Positions 18,286 through 28,913 of a stretch of 64,000 bases of DNA are shown piece after piece. Position numbers and translations under genes: made by a program. This DNA comes from Rudaea sp. 3F27F6 (lineage in GTDB: Bacteria; Pseudomonadota; Gammaproteobacteria; Xanthomonadales; Rhodanobacteraceae). The stretch's first letter is position 1. Every line of letters starts with the position of its first letter. The stretch lies in the NCBI RefSeq assembly GCF_005503555.1, contig NZ_SCNG01000001.1, forward strand, positions 1,488,001 to 1,552,000. The letters are read 5' to 3'. The notes beneath the pieces are model-generated. The model made no database searches. It had not been told where the DNA came from and saw only the letters and a program-made list of their open reading frames with translations.

Positions 18286-18361
18286 CGATCGAACCGGCGG
18301 GAAGAAGTGCGGCGAGGTTAACATGCCGTGCCGCCGGCGTGGCGCGAAAGCCGAACGGCCG

Positions 18362-19216
18362 TTAAGCAAACACGCGCTGGCGCAGCCACTTGGTCGCAAT
18401 CCATTTTTCGCCCATGGAGACTGGCGCACCGCCGTGCAGAGTCTGCGTCGACGGATGCGGCTGCGCGTAGCTGAAGAACACCGCATTGCCCTGCTGCGGC
18501 AGCACCGACAGGCCGACGTCCGGGAATGTCGTCGCGCCGCCGTTCTGCGGTGTGTTGAGGTAGATGATCAGGCTCGCCACGCGCTGGCCACCGCGGCGCG
18601 TCAGTGCCGGCGTACCGGGATCGGCCGGATCGAAGTAGTCGTAGTGTGGTTCGTACTCGGCGCCGGGCTGATAATGCAGCACCTGCAGGCCCTCGCCGTT
18701 TTCCGCGGGCCAGTTGAGCAGTTTCGCGATGCGGTTTTCGATGCGCATATGCAGCTCGCTCTCACCGCGCTGGAAGAACATGCCGCGGCTCGTGCGCGCG
18801 GCATCGACCTGATACTCGCCGGTCTGCCGGTTCACCGTCTCCGAGCGCGCCATGCGCGGCTGCGCGGCGGCGATCAAGGCGGCGCATTCCTCTGCGCTCA
18901 ACAGATCGCCGAATACGACCACGCGCGGTGCCTTCAACTCGACCAGCACCTTCACCTGGCGGTCGCCGGCATCGAGCGACAGCGGCATTTTTTCGGTATC
19001 GGGCTCGGGCACACCTTCGGTCAGCTTGCCGTTCGACGCCGCCGCGACGCGCGCTTTCGCATTCTCGGCGACGACGACCGCGAGCGCGTCGCTCGCCGCC
19101 TTGCGCTGCCAGCCCGCGGCGGCGAGTTCGGCGATCACCTGGTCGCCGCTCGCGCCCGCGAGCATGCGGTTGACGATCCATTGCTTGGCTTCGGCGCTGA
19201 CGTTGATCTTGCTCAT
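18362..19216 (-). CDS. 2-oxoglutarate/Fe(II) dioxygenase, prolyl 4-hydroxylase-like
   Basis: A 284-residue protein. The C-terminal half (about 95-280) is a prolyl-4-hydroxylase-type double-stranded beta-helix. The metal ligands are visible as H-x-D in YEPHYDYF and a distal His in QTLHGGAPV; the 2-oxoglutarate Lys is in MGEKWIATKW. The first 80 residues are helical and not part of the enzyme domain. The bacterial substrates of this family are mostly unknown. It lies between rodA and mltB on the same strand, an insertion in an otherwise standard order, with 76-81 bp gaps on both sides. Confidence 0.88.
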   Translation of the reverse strand: MSKINVSAEAKQWIVNRMLAGASGDQVIAELAAAGWQRKAASDALAVVVAENAKARVAAASNGKLTEGVPEPDTEKMPLSLDAGDRQVKVLVELKAPRVVVFGDLLSAEECAALIAAAQPRMARSETVNRQTGEYQVDAARTSRGMFFQRGESELHMRIENRIAKLLNWPAENGEGLQVLHYQPGAEYEPHYDYFDPADPGTPALTRRGGQRVASLIIYLNTPQNGGATTFPDVGLSVLPQQGNAVFFSYAQPHPSTQTLHGGAPVSMGEKWIATKWLRQRVFA

Positions 19217-19297
19217 GCGGCGAACTTAAAACACCTCGAACCTGTTTTCAATTTGCGCTGCACTCTCAAGCAAAAGTATTGAAGGCGCGTTCAGGGA

Positions 19298-20422
19298 TCA
19301 ATGCGGCGAACGCCGGTTGTTGTGAATCGACATAAGCATGCCGAAGCCCGCAAGCAGCGCGACGACCGACGTACCGCCATAGCTGATCAACGGCATCGGC
19401 ACACCGACCACGGGCAGAATCCCGGCGACCATGCCACCGTTGACCATGACGTAGACGAAGAACGACATGCTGATCGAGCCGGCGAGCAGGCGCGAGTAGG
19501 TGTCACGCGCGTTCGCCGCGATCATCAGCCCGCGGCCGACGATGAAGATGTAAAGCAGGATCACCGCGGCGACGCCGACCAGTCCCCATTCCTCGGAAAA
19601 CACCGCGAAAGCGAAGTCGGTGGTGTGTTCGGGCAGGAATTCGAGCGCAGACTGCGTGCCCTGGTGCCAGCCCTTGCCCCAGATGCCGCCCGAGCCGACC
19701 GCGATTTCGCTCTGCATGATGTGCCAGCCGTCGCCGAGCCGGTCGGCAGCCGGATCGAGGAAAGTGAACAGGCGCTTCTTCTGGTAGTCGTGCATGAAAT
19801 GCCAGGCCACCGGCGCGGCTGCAGCGGCAGCCGCGGCGACCAAGCCGATGCGCCACCAGGCCATGCCGGCGAGGAAGATCACGAACATGCCGCTGGCGAC
19901 GACGAGCAGCGCCGTGCCGAGATCGGGCTGCTTGGCGATCAGCCCGGCCGGAATCGCGATCAGCAGGCCGACCAGCGCGAGCGAGGCGAAACGCGGCGGC
20001 AGTTCGCCGCGGCTCAACACCCAGGCCGCCATCATCGGCATGGTCAGCTTGGACAGCTCCGACGGCTGGAAACGAAATATCTTGAGATCGAGCCAACGAT
20101 GCGCGCCGCGGCCTTCGCCCATGACCGCGACGACGAGCAGGAGCAGCACGCTGCCGGCATAGAGCCACGGCGTCCACTTGCGCAGGCTCTGCGGCGAGAT
20201 GCGCGAGATCAGCACCATCAGCGTTGCGCCAATTAGAAAGCGCGCGCCCTGGTTGAACGCCACTTTCGTGTCCGGCGCGCCCGCGCTGTAGAGATTGACG
20301 AGACCGACGCCGGCGAGCAGCAGCAGCGCGCAGGCGAGCGGCCAGTCGAGCGCAGGCGGGCGCAGCCAGCGCCGCGCGAACATACGCAGATGCAGGCCGA
20401 AGCCTTCGAGCGCGAGGATCAC
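19298..20422 (-). CDS. rodA: Rod-shape SEDS glycosyltransferase RodA
   Basis: A 374-residue polytopic membrane protein of the SEDS family, the peptidoglycan polymerase of lateral wall growth paired with PBP2. Conserved blocks: GEGRGAHRWLDL, FQPSELSKL, KQPDLGTALLV, QSEIAVGSGG-GKGW, LPEHTTDFAFAV and PMPLISYGGTSV. The start is taken as GTG 20422, whose GTGA overlaps the mrdA stop. It is the partner of mrdA in the same transcript. Confidence 0.96.
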   Translation of the reverse strand: MILALEGFGLHLRMFARRWLRPPALDWPLACALLLLAGVGLVNLYSAGAPDTKVAFNQGARFLIGATLMVLISRISPQSLRKWTPWLYAGSVLLLLVVAVMGEGRGAHRWLDLKIFRFQPSELSKLTMPMMAAWVLSRGELPPRFASLALVGLLIAIPAGLIAKQPDLGTALLVVASGMFVIFLAGMAWWRIGLVAAAAAAAAPVAWHFMHDYQKKRLFTFLDPAADRLGDGWHIMQSEIAVGSGGIWGKGWHQGTQSALEFLPEHTTDFAFAVFSEEWGLVGVAAVILLYIFIVGRGLMIAANARDTYSRLLAGSISMSFFVYVMVNGGMVAGILPVVGVPMPLISYGGTSVVALLAGFGMLMSIHNNRRSPH

Positions 20423-22317
20423 GGCGCCGCCTCCGCGACGCGGCGCACCGGTACGTCGTCGGCGTACTTGAGCCAGGCGTCGAGGATCTTGCGCGCGATC
20501 GGCGCGGCATCGGAAGCGCCGCTCTTGCCCGCTTCGAGCGCGACGACGACGGCAATGCGCGGATCCTCGGCCGGCGTGAAGCACTCGAACAGAACTTGAT
20601 GGCGGTCCGCGGACGAGGTCGCGATATAGGTCCAGCTTTCGTCGAAACGCGAGAAGCGCTCGGCCGTGCCGGTCTTGCCCGCGATCGCGTAGGGAAATTC
20701 CTTGCCGAGCCCGCTCACCGTACTCGGCGGCGGCCCGTTCACCGCGAGCCACATGCCCTCTTCGATCGCTTTCCAGGTGCTCGCGCGCGTGCCCACGTTC
20801 GGGCCCGGCAGAGGCAGCGGCGCCAATTGCACCGGCGCACCGATGCCAGTCTGGGTCGCGTGCAGCACGTGCGGCGGACGGTTCGCGCCCTTCGCCGCGA
20901 CCACGGTCAGCGCATGCGCGAGCTGGATCGGCGTGACCACCCAGAAACCCTGGCCGAAGCCGGCGTTGACCGTGTAGCCGGCGAACCACGGCTGGTTGCG
21001 CGTCTGCCGCAGCCATTCGGCCGAGGGCAACACGCCGACGCCTTCGCCGGCGACGTCGATGCCGGTCTTCGCGCCGAAGCCGAACTTGGCGAGAAAGCCG
21101 CTCAAACGATCGATGCCGAGTTCGTAGGCGAGCGAATAAAAATACGTGTTGACCGACCAGGCCAGCGCGAGCTTGAGGTCGACGCGGCCCGCTGCGAAGT
21201 CGTCGCGATAGCCGCGCTTCTGTCCGGGAATGTGGTACTCGCCGGTGGAGACCACGGTATCGGACGGCGTGCGCACACCGAGTTCGAGACCGGCGGCGGC
21301 GACGTAGGGCTTTACCGTCGAGCCGGGAATGAAGCCGCCCGCGATCGCGCGGTTGAGCAGGGGCTTGCGCGGGTCTTCGGTCAGCAGAGCGTAGTCGGCG
21401 CGGCTGATGCCGTTGACGAACAAATTCGGATCGAACTCGGGTTCGCTGACCAGGGCGAGCACCTCGCCGTTGCGCGGATCGATCGCGACGACTGCACCGA
21501 GGCGCGGGCCAAGCGCTTCCTCGGCCGCGCGCTGCAGGCGCGCATCGATCGACAGGTACAGGTTCTTGCCCGGCGTGGGCGCGATGGTGTCGAGCTTTCT
21601 GCGCACCTGGCCGTTGACGTCGACCTCGACCGTTTCACTGCCCGGTGCGCCGTGCAGGTCATCCTCGTACCAGCGTTCGACGCCGGTCTTGCCAATGTGC
21701 GTGGTGCCGGCGTAGTCGTTCGGGTCGAGCCGCGTGAGTTCATTGATGTCGATGCGGCCGACGTAACCGACGGCGTGGGCGAAATTCGGCCCGAGAGGAT
21801 AGGCGCGCGTCAGGTAGGGCGCGATTTCCACGCCCGGAAAGCGCCAGCGGTTGACCGAGAAGCGCGCGATCTCGTCCTCGCTGAGCTTGAGCCGCAGCGG
21901 CACGTTCTCGAACGCTTTTTTCTTCGCACGCGCGGCGCGGAAGCGCTCGATGTCGTCGGCGCTGATCGCGATGACGTCGCCGAGCTCGGCAAGCAGCTTG
22001 TCGAGACCCTTGCGCCCGCCTTCGACCGTCTCGGGCACGATTTCCAGCCTGAACGCGGCGATGTTGTCGGCGAGCAGCACGCCGTTGCGGTCGTAGATCA
22101 AACCGCGAACCGGCGGCACGCTGCGCACCGAGATGCGCTGCTTGTCCGAGGTCTGGCCGAATTCCGCGCCGCGATAGACCTGCAGGAACACATAGCGCGA
22201 GACCAGCGCGCCGAGACAGAGCACGATGACGAGAAAGCCGACGATGGCGCGCGCACGGAACGTTTCCGCGTCGGCGCGGGCATTCCTGAGGCGCATGCGC
22301 ATGCTCGGCAGATTCAT
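20419..22317 (-). CDS. mrdA: Penicillin-binding protein 2 (transpeptidase)
   Basis: A 632-residue class B PBP that cross-links wall peptidoglycan during elongation. It has a short cytoplasmic N-terminus, one membrane anchor (about 25-45), a pedestal domain (about 65-235) and a transpeptidase domain with Ser333 in STVK (333-336), SVNTYFY near 405 and KTGTAE near 555. It starts one base after the mreD stop and overlaps rodA by four bases. The C-terminal tail after the transpeptidase domain is short. Confidence 0.97.
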   Translation of the reverse strand: MNLPSMRMRLRNARADAETFRARAIVGFLVIVLCLGALVSRYVFLQVYRGAEFGQTSDKQRISVRSVPPVRGLIYDRNGVLLADNIAAFRLEIVPETVEGGRKGLDKLLAELGDVIAISADDIERFRAARAKKKAFENVPLRLKLSEDEIARFSVNRWRFPGVEIAPYLTRAYPLGPNFAHAVGYVGRIDINELTRLDPNDYAGTTHIGKTGVERWYEDDLHGAPGSETVEVDVNGQVRRKLDTIAPTPGKNLYLSIDARLQRAAEEALGPRLGAVVAIDPRNGEVLALVSEPEFDPNLFVNGISRADYALLTEDPRKPLLNRAIAGGFIPGSTVKPYVAAAGLELGVRTPSDTVVSTGEYHIPGQKRGYRDDFAAGRVDLKLALAWSVNTYFYSLAYELGIDRLSGFLAKFGFGAKTGIDVAGEGVGVLPSAEWLRQTRNQPWFAGYTVNAGFGQGFWVVTPIQLAHALTVVAAKGANRPPHVLHATQTGIGAPVQLAPLPLPGPNVGTRASTWKAIEEGMWLAVNGPPPSTVSGLGKEFPYAIAGKTGTAERFSRFDESWTYIATSSADRHQVLFECFTPAEDPRIAVVVALEAGKSGASDAAPIARKILDAWLKYADDVPVRRVAEAAP

Positions 22318-22318
22318 C

Positions 22319-22807
22319 TCAGGTATCGCCCGCGCGCAGGCGCGCGCGCAAGTCGTCCAGCAACAGGAACAGCCAGGGCCACGCGAGCATGCCGGCCACC
22401 GGCGCGAACCAGAAATCGAGATCGGGCGGCGGATCGCCGGCGATCGCGTGCACCATCAGGTAGACGATGCGGTCGTTGAGCAAGAGCGCGAACACCGCCA
22501 GCGTCTGCTGCCACATCGGGAAAAACCGCAGGCGCGAGCGAAAGCGCAGCACGATGAAGCAGAGAATGCACAAGCGCATCGCCTGCTCGCCAAGCACTTC
22601 GCCGCCGACCAGGTCGGCGACGATGCCGAGTGCGAAGCAGAGGCCGAGCGGCACTTTCTCGGGCAGTTCGATCATCCAGTAGATCAATACGAGCGCGAGC
22701 CAGTAAGGCTTGAACGGCAGCAGCACTGCCGGCAGCGGCATGAGCTGAAGCACGAAGCTCGCGACAATGCCGCCCAAGAACAGCCAGTTGAGACCGCGTA
22801 CGCGCAT
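22319..22807 (-). CDS. mreD: Rod-shape-determining membrane protein MreD
   Basis: A 162-residue membrane protein with about five hydrophobic helices, of normal MreD length. It links MreC and the elongation synthases in the inner membrane. The helix pattern and the DLVGGEVLGEQA-RLCIL segment fit the family. Its ATG overlaps the mreC stop by one base (TGATG). Confidence 0.92.
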   Translation of the reverse strand: MRVRGLNWLFLGGIVASFVLQLMPLPAVLLPFKPYWLALVLIYWMIELPEKVPLGLCFALGIVADLVGGEVLGEQAMRLCILCFIVLRFRSRLRFFPMWQQTLAVFALLLNDRIVYLMVHAIAGDPPPDLDFWFAPVAGMLAWPWLFLLLDDLRARLRAGDT

Positions 22808-23784
22808 CAGGGCTCTCCCTGCTTGGCCGGGTCTTCGACCGGTGCCGGCGGCGTGGTGGCCGGCGGCGCGGGCTCATCGCTGCCCGCGAGCGCGGCCGGC
22901 GGTCCGAACTCCTCGGCCTGCGCGGGCGGTCCTACCGGGTTGGCGAGCTCATGCAGGACGAGCACCTCGGCGCTGCGGTCCAGCGTGGCATCGGGCGTGG
23001 CCTTGGCCGCGGCGAACATGCCGGTCGAGTCGTTGCCGACCGAGCGGACGACACCGACCGGAAAGTCCGCGGGGAAGCGCCCGCCGAGGCCCGAGGTGAC
23101 GAGCTTGTCGCCGGGCTTTATGTCGGCGCTGATCGGAATGTTCGGCAGATCCAGCGTATCCAGCGTGCCGTTGCCGCGCACGATCGTGCGCAGGCCGGTG
23201 CGTTCGATGCGCACCGGCACCGCATGCGATTTGTCCGAGATCAGCAGCACCGTGCAACTGCGCGGACGCACTTCGACGATCTGGCCGAGCAGCCCGCGCG
23301 CATCGATCACCGGCTGGCCGATCTTGATGCCGTTGTCGCTGCCGAGATCGAGCATGATCGTATTGCGCCGATAAGGGCCGAAATCGACGTCGATCACCTT
23401 GGCGAGCTGCACAGACAAGCCGAGAGTCTTCTGCACCGAGAGCAGTTCCTGCAGGCGCTGATTCTGCTCCTGCACGGCCTCGACGCGGCGCAGCCGCGTC
23501 TGCGCGAGCAGCAGTTGGCGGCTCAATTCGGCGTTCTGCTCGGTCAGCACGCGCCGGTCGGCGAGGGCGACGCGCGCGTCGCGCGCCAACTCGGACGGCG
23601 CCGCGGCAAGCCGGTAGATCGGTTCGATGAAGGTGCCGGCCGCGGCGCGGAAGCGTTCGAGCCAGTCCCCGCGCCGGTCCGCGATCATCAGTGCGACCGC
23701 GATGACCAGGTAGACCACGAGACGCAATGTGCTCGATGCGCCTTCGCCGAACAGCGGTGCCGTGTTGTTGGCGGGGATGGCCAT
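22807..23784 (-). CDS. mreC: Rod-shape-determining protein MreC
   Basis: A 325-residue bitopic protein with an N-terminal membrane helix (about 23-42), a coiled coil (about 75-110, LTEQNAELSRQLLLAQTRL) and the periplasmic beta domains (TIMLDLGSDNGIKIGQPV, GLLGQIVEVRPRSC, LVTSGLGGRFPADFPVG). It scaffolds the elongasome around PBP2. The last 40 or so residues are Pro/Ala-rich and disordered. It is separated from mreB by 116 bp containing a degenerate repeat element. Confidence 0.94.
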   Translation of the reverse strand: MAIPANNTAPLFGEGASSTLRLVVYLVIAVALMIADRRGDWLERFRAAAGTFIEPIYRLAAAPSELARDARVALADRRVLTEQNAELSRQLLLAQTRLRRVEAVQEQNQRLQELLSVQKTLGLSVQLAKVIDVDFGPYRRNTIMLDLGSDNGIKIGQPVIDARGLLGQIVEVRPRSCTVLLISDKSHAVPVRIERTGLRTIVRGNGTLDTLDLPNIPISADIKPGDKLVTSGLGGRFPADFPVGVVRSVGNDSTGMFAAAKATPDATLDRSAEVLVLHELANPVGPPAQAEEFGPPAALAGSDEPAPPATTPPAPVEDPAKQGEP

Positions 23785-23786
23785 TC

Positions 23787-23897
23787 AAGAGCCGGAGTCA
23801 GGGATGCGGAATGGGAGAGTCGGAAAAGCCCGCCGAGTCGTCGTTCCGATAGTCTCTCACGCGCTTTCCGAATCCCGAGTCTCCATCCCGAATCGCG
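23787..23897. repeat. Degenerate GGGATTC-family inverted repeat
   Basis: The mreB-mreC gap holds two imperfect, oppositely oriented arms (about 23789-23828 and 23857-23892) with the same GGAATGGGAGAGTC/GGGATTCGG character as the element at 14320-14485. It may be an old copy of that element. Confidence 0.45.
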
Positions 23898-23900
23898 GCG

Positions 23901-25200
<1,300 letters not shown>

Positions 25201-25207
25201 CTCCGCC

Positions 25208-25495
25208 ATGTCCATCGACGCCGCCACCGTGCGCCACATCGCCCGCCTTGCGCGGCTCGCCGTCTCCGACGACGAGCTGGCGCCGATCGCCGGCGAACTC
25301 AACGGCGTGCTCGGCCTCGCCGACCAGCTCGCTGCGGCGCAGATCGACGGCGTCGCGCCGATGGCACATCCGCACGAGGAGATGCTCGCGTTCCGCACCG
25401 ACGCGGTGACCGAGCCCGATCGCGCCGATGCGTTCCTCGCGCTCGCGCCCGATGCGCGCGGCGGTCTCTATCTCGTTCCCAAAGTTCTCGAATAA
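25208..25495 (+). CDS. gatC: Asp/Glu-tRNA amidotransferase subunit C
   Basis: A 95-residue protein starting at ATG 25208, the normal GatC length; an upstream extension is rejected. It has the N-terminal HIARLARLAVSDDEL helix and the C-terminal VAPMAHPHEEMLAFRTDAVTEPD segment. GatC clamps GatA and GatB together in the complex that converts misacylated Glu-tRNA(Gln) or Asp-tRNA(Asn). It is first in gatCAB, 6 bp before gatA. Confidence 0.95.
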   Translation: MSIDAATVRHIARLARLAVSDDELAPIAGELNGVLGLADQLAAAQIDGVAPMAHPHEEMLAFRTDAVTEPDRADAFLALAPDARGGLYLVPKVLE

Positions 25496-25501
25496 ACGGC
25501 A

Positions 25502-26953
25502 ATGAGCTCTTCGATAGCGCAACTCGCGCAGACCTTGCGCGAGCGCAACACTTCGGCGGTTCAATTGACCCGCGACGCCTTCGCCGCGGCGAAGGCGAGT
25601 CATGCCGACCTGAATGCCCTCGTCACGATCGACGAAGCCGGCGCGCTCGCCGCGGCCGAACGCGCCGATGCAGCCCTCGCCAACGGCTCGCCGTCTGCGC
25701 TGGCCGGCATTCCATTTGTACACAAAGACATTTTTTGCACGAACGGCCTGCGCACGACCTGCGCCTCGCGCATGCTCGAACATTTCGTGCCGCCATACGA
25801 TGCAACCGTGGTCGAGAAGCTCGCGGCTGTCGCGGCCGTGTCGATCGGCAAGGCCAATATGGACGAGTTCGCGATGGGCTCGTCGACCGAGAATTCGTTC
25901 TTCGGCGCAACCAAGAATCCCTGGGACGCGGCGCGTGTGCCGGGGGGCTCTTCGGGCGGCTCGGCCGCCGCGGTCGCTGCCGGCATCGTGCCGTATGCGA
26001 CCGGTACCGATACGGGCGGTTCGATCCGTCAGCCCGCGGCGTTCTGCGGCATCACCGGCCTGAAGCCGACCTACGGCCGCGTTTCGCGCTTCGGCATGAT
26101 CGCCTACGCGTCGAGTCTCGACTGCGGCGGCGTACTCGCGCGCTCGGCCGCCGACTGCGCCCACGTGCTCGCCGCAATCGCCGGCCATGACGGCCGCGAC
26201 GCAACCAGCGCAGACCGCGTGGTCGACGACTATGCCGGCACGCTGGCGAAGCCGCTGCAAGGCCTGCGCATCGGCGTTGCGCGCGAATATTTCGGCGCCG
26301 GCGTGGCCGCAGGCGTCGGTGCGGCCGTGCACGCCGCGCTCAAGGAATACGAAAAACTCGGCGCCGCGCTCGTCGAGATTTCGCTGCCGAGCGCGGCGCT
26401 CGCGATTCCGGCTTACTACGTGATCGCGCCGGCCGAGGCGTCGAGCAATCTTGCGCGCTACGACGGCGTGCGCTACGGCTATGCGGCGAAAGAGCCGAAG
26501 TCGCTCGAAGACTTGTACACGCGCACGCGCGCCGAGGGCTTCGGTGCGGAAGTGAAGCGCCGCATTCTCGTGGGTACCTATGCGTTGTCGGCCGGCTATT
26601 ACGATGCCTATTACTTGCGCGCCCAGCGCGTGCGCCGTCTGATCGCGAACGATTTCAGCGCGGCGTTCAAGTCGGTCGATCTGATCGCGGGACCGACCAC
26701 GCCGACGGTCGCCTTCAAGATCGGCGAGAAGACCTCCGATCCGCTCGCGATGTACGCCGAGGACGTCAACACGGTCGCAGTCAACCTGGCCGGCCTGCCC
26801 GCGATCTCGCTGCCAGCCGGATTCAGCGAAGGCCTGCCGGTCGGCCTGCAACTGATCGCGCCGGCGTTCGCGGAAAGCGCGTTGCTCAATGCCGCGCATC
26901 AATTTCAGCTCGCGACGGATTGGCATTTGCGCACACCGGGAGGCGTGCAATGA
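25502..26953 (+). CDS. gatA: Asp/Glu-tRNA amidotransferase subunit A
   Basis: A 483-residue amidase-signature enzyme that releases ammonia from glutamine for GatB. The catalytic triad is visible as Lys75 (FVHKDIF), cis-Ser150 ([10 protein letters not shown]) and Ser174 ([10 protein letters not shown]). The C-terminal block [20 protein letters not shown] is standard. Its stop overlaps the gatB ATG (26950-26953). Confidence 0.97.
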   Translation: MSSSIAQLAQTLRERNTSAVQLTRDAFAAAKASHADLNALVTIDEAGALAAAERADAALANGSPSALAGIPFVHKDIFCTNGLRTTCASRMLEHFVPPYDATVVEKLAAVAAVSIGKANMDEFAMGSSTENSFFGATKNPWDAARVPGGSSGGSAAAVAAGIVPYATGTDTGGSIRQPAAFCGITGLKPTYGRVSRFGMIAYASSLDCGGVLARSAADCAHVLAAIAGHDGRDATSADRVVDDYAGTLAKPLQGLRIGVAREYFGAGVAAGVGAAVHAALKEYEKLGAALVEISLPSAALAIPAYYVIAPAEASSNLARYDGVRYGYAAKEPKSLEDLYTRTRAEGFGAEVKRRILVGTYALSAGYYDAYYLRAQRVRRLIANDFSAAFKSVDLIAGPTTPTVAFKIGEKTSDPLAMYAEDVNTVAVNLAGLPAISLPAGFSEGLPVGLQLIAPAFAESALLNAAHQFQLATDWHLRTPGGVQ

Positions 26954-28431
26954 GCACAGCATCGCGCATCCCGCCTCCCGAATCCCAGCTCTCAGGCTGG
27001 CAGCCGGTGATCGGCCTGGAAATCCACGCCCAGCTCTCGACGCAGTCGAAATTGTTTTCGGGCGCTTCGACCGCTTACGGCGCGGAACCCAACACGCATA
27101 CGGGCCTCGTCGATATCGCCCTGCCGGGCACCCTGCCCGTGCCGAACCGCGCCGCGCTCGACAAGGCGATCCGCTTCGGCCTCGCGATCGGCGCGCGCAT
27201 CGCGCCGCACAGCGTGTTCGCACGCAAGAACTATTTCTATCCCGATCTGCCGAAGGGCTACCAGATCAGCCAATACGAGCTGCCCGTGGTTGCCGATGGC
27301 ACGCTCGCCGTGCGTCTCGACGACGGCCGCGTCATCGAGGTAGCGATCGAGCGCGCGCACCTCGAAGAAGACGCCGGCAAGTCGCTGCACGAGGAATTTC
27401 ACGGCGCGACCGGCATCGACCTGAATCGCGCCGGCACCCCGCTGCTCGAAATCGTCTCCAAGCCCGTGCTGTACTCGGCCGCGGAAGCGGTCGCGTATAT
27501 GCGCGCGGTGCACACTCTGGTGCGCTGGCTCGGCGTCTGCGACGGCAATATGCAGGAAGGTTCGTTCCGCTGCGACGCCAACGTGTCTGTGCGCCCGGCC
27601 GCCAGCGACAAGCTCGGCACGCGCACCGAGATCAAGAACGTCAACAGTTTCCGCTTCGTCGAGAAGGCGATCGAGTACGAGATCGAGCGGCAGATCCGCG
27701 CGCTCGAAAACGGCGAGAAGATCGTGCAGGAAACGCGGCTCTACGACCCCACGCGCCATCAGACGCGGCCGATGCGCGGCAAGGAAAACGCCAACGACTA
27801 CCGCTACTTCCCCGACCCCGACCTGCCGCCGCTCGCAGTGACGGCCGACGACATCGCCGCAGTCAAAGCGGCCATGCCCGAGCTGCCCGAAGCGCGGCGC
27901 GTCCGCTACATCGACGCACTCGGCCTGCCCGAAATCGACGCGACCCAGCTCTGCGCCGACCGCGCGACGGCGGACTACTTCGAAGCGGTGCTCGCCGCGC
28001 TGCCCGGTGAAGCGAAGCTCGCGGCGAACTGGACCCTCGGCGAAGTCTCCGCCGCGCTCAACGACGCGGCGCTGACCATCGACGCCTCGCGCGTGCCCGC
28101 CTCCGCGCTCGCGCAGTTGCTGACGCGCGTACGCGAAGGTGTCATCTCCGGCAAGATCGCCAAGGACGTGTTCGCCGCGATGTGGACCGGCGAAGGCAGC
28201 GCGGACGAGGTGATCGAGAAACGCGGCCTCAAGCAGATCTCCGACTCGGGCGCACTCGCCGCGGCGATCGACGCCGTGCTCGCCGAGTATCCCACGCAGC
28301 TCGCGGACTTCCGCGGCGGCAACGAAAAGCTGCTGCAATTCTTCGTCGGTCAGGTGATGAAGCGCACGCGCGGCCAAGCCAATCCGCAGCAGCTCAATGC
28401 GTTACTGCGTGAAAAACTGAAAGGCGAATGA
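26950..28431 (+). CDS. gatB: Asp/Glu-tRNA amidotransferase subunit B
   Basis: A 493-residue protein that phosphorylates the misacylated tRNA and amidates it with ammonia from GatA. Blocks seen: [48 protein letters not shown]-equivalent [30 protein letters not shown], and a C-terminal YqeY-like domain ([21 protein letters not shown]). The ATG overlapping gatA is chosen. Residues 5-16 ([11 protein letters not shown]) are encoded by sequence resembling one arm of the local CCCGAATCCC repeat, a small N-terminal addition. Confidence 0.97.
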   Translation: MSTASRIPPPESQLSGWQPVIGLEIHAQLSTQSKLFSGASTAYGAEPNTHTGLVDIALPGTLPVPNRAALDKAIRFGLAIGARIAPHSVFARKNYFYPDLPKGYQISQYELPVVADGTLAVRLDDGRVIEVAIERAHLEEDAGKSLHEEFHGATGIDLNRAGTPLLEIVSKPVLYSAAEAVAYMRAVHTLVRWLGVCDGNMQEGSFRCDANVSVRPAASDKLGTRTEIKNVNSFRFVEKAIEYEIERQIRALENGEKIVQETRLYDPTRHQTRPMRGKENANDYRYFPDPDLPPLAVTADDIAAVKAAMPELPEARRVRYIDALGLPEIDATQLCADRATADYFEAVLAALPGEAKLAANWTLGEVSAALNDAALTIDASRVPASALAQLLTRVREGVISGKIAKDVFAAMWTGEGSADEVIEKRGLKQISDSGALAAAIDAVLAEYPTQLADFRGGNEKLLQFFVGQVMKRTRGQANPQQLNALLREKLKGE

Positions 28432-28445
28432 AGCCGGTATTCGAG

Positions 28446-28882
28446 AGCCGCTCTCCCGCTGGCGGGAGAGGGGTTGGGGTGAGGGTGGCGCATGGAGCTG
28501 CGACGCGATATCGACAAGGCAAGAGGCTTGCGCGAACGATCGACCGATTGCGAGCGCGAGCTCTGGCGACATCTGCGCCATCGCCGACTGGACGGATATA
28601 AATTCCGCCGCCAATTCCCGATCGTCGGCTATGTGGTCGATTTTGTATGCCTGGAAAAGAAACTGATCGTCGAACTCGACGGCAGCCAGCATGCCGAGCA
28701 AAAGGTCTACGACGGTCGGCGCACCGAGATTTTGAAGAAAAACGGTTACCGCGTGACCCGATTCTGGAACAATGCGCTACTTGAACGACGCGACGACGTG
28801 CCGGGCCGGATACTCGAATGCCTGGAAGAAGTTGTCGCGCCACCCTCACCCCAACCCCTTTCCCGCCGGCGGGAGAGGGGCT
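28446..28882. mobile_element. DUF559-gene cassette bounded by 45-bp inverted repeats
   Basis: Left arm 28446-28490 and right arm 28838-28882 are inverted copies with 42 of 45 matching bases, each containing a GC-rich hairpin (CTCTCCCG/CGGGAGAG in the left arm). Between them is a single DUF559 gene. The left arm supplies the sequence just before its ATG and the right arm supplies its last 15 codons. No clear target duplication is visible outside. Similar CCCTCACCCCAACCCC repeats are widespread in proteobacterial genomes. Confidence 0.6.
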
Positions 28883-28884
28883 GA
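28492..28884 (+). CDS. DUF559 endonuclease-like protein
   Basis: A 130-residue protein of the DUF559 family, related to very-short-patch-repair-type nucleases. Residues 10-115 show the fold's active-site pattern: YKFRRQFPIVGYVVDFVCLEKKLIVELDG (split here as VDF...ELDG), then a Tyr/Asp/Arg helix and YRVTRFWNN. The acidic residues in VDF and IVELDG are the expected metal ligands. The last residues (PPSPQPLSRRRERG) come from the right-hand repeat and are not part of the fold. The biological role is unknown; it is bounded by inverted repeats that suggest cassette-like spread. Confidence 0.8.
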   Translation: MELRRDIDKARGLRERSTDCERELWRHLRHRRLDGYKFRRQFPIVGYVVDFVCLEKKLIVELDGSQHAEQKVYDGRRTEILKKNGYRVTRFWNNALLERRDDVPGRILECLEEVVAPPSPQPLSRRRERG

Positions 28885-28913
28885 AAGCGATTGCTTAGGA
28901 GCACGAAAGTCAA

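Noticed and set aside
20596-22479. Long plus-strand open frame across mrdA
   Set aside because: Antisense to PBP2, low-complexity Arg/Val/Asp composition.
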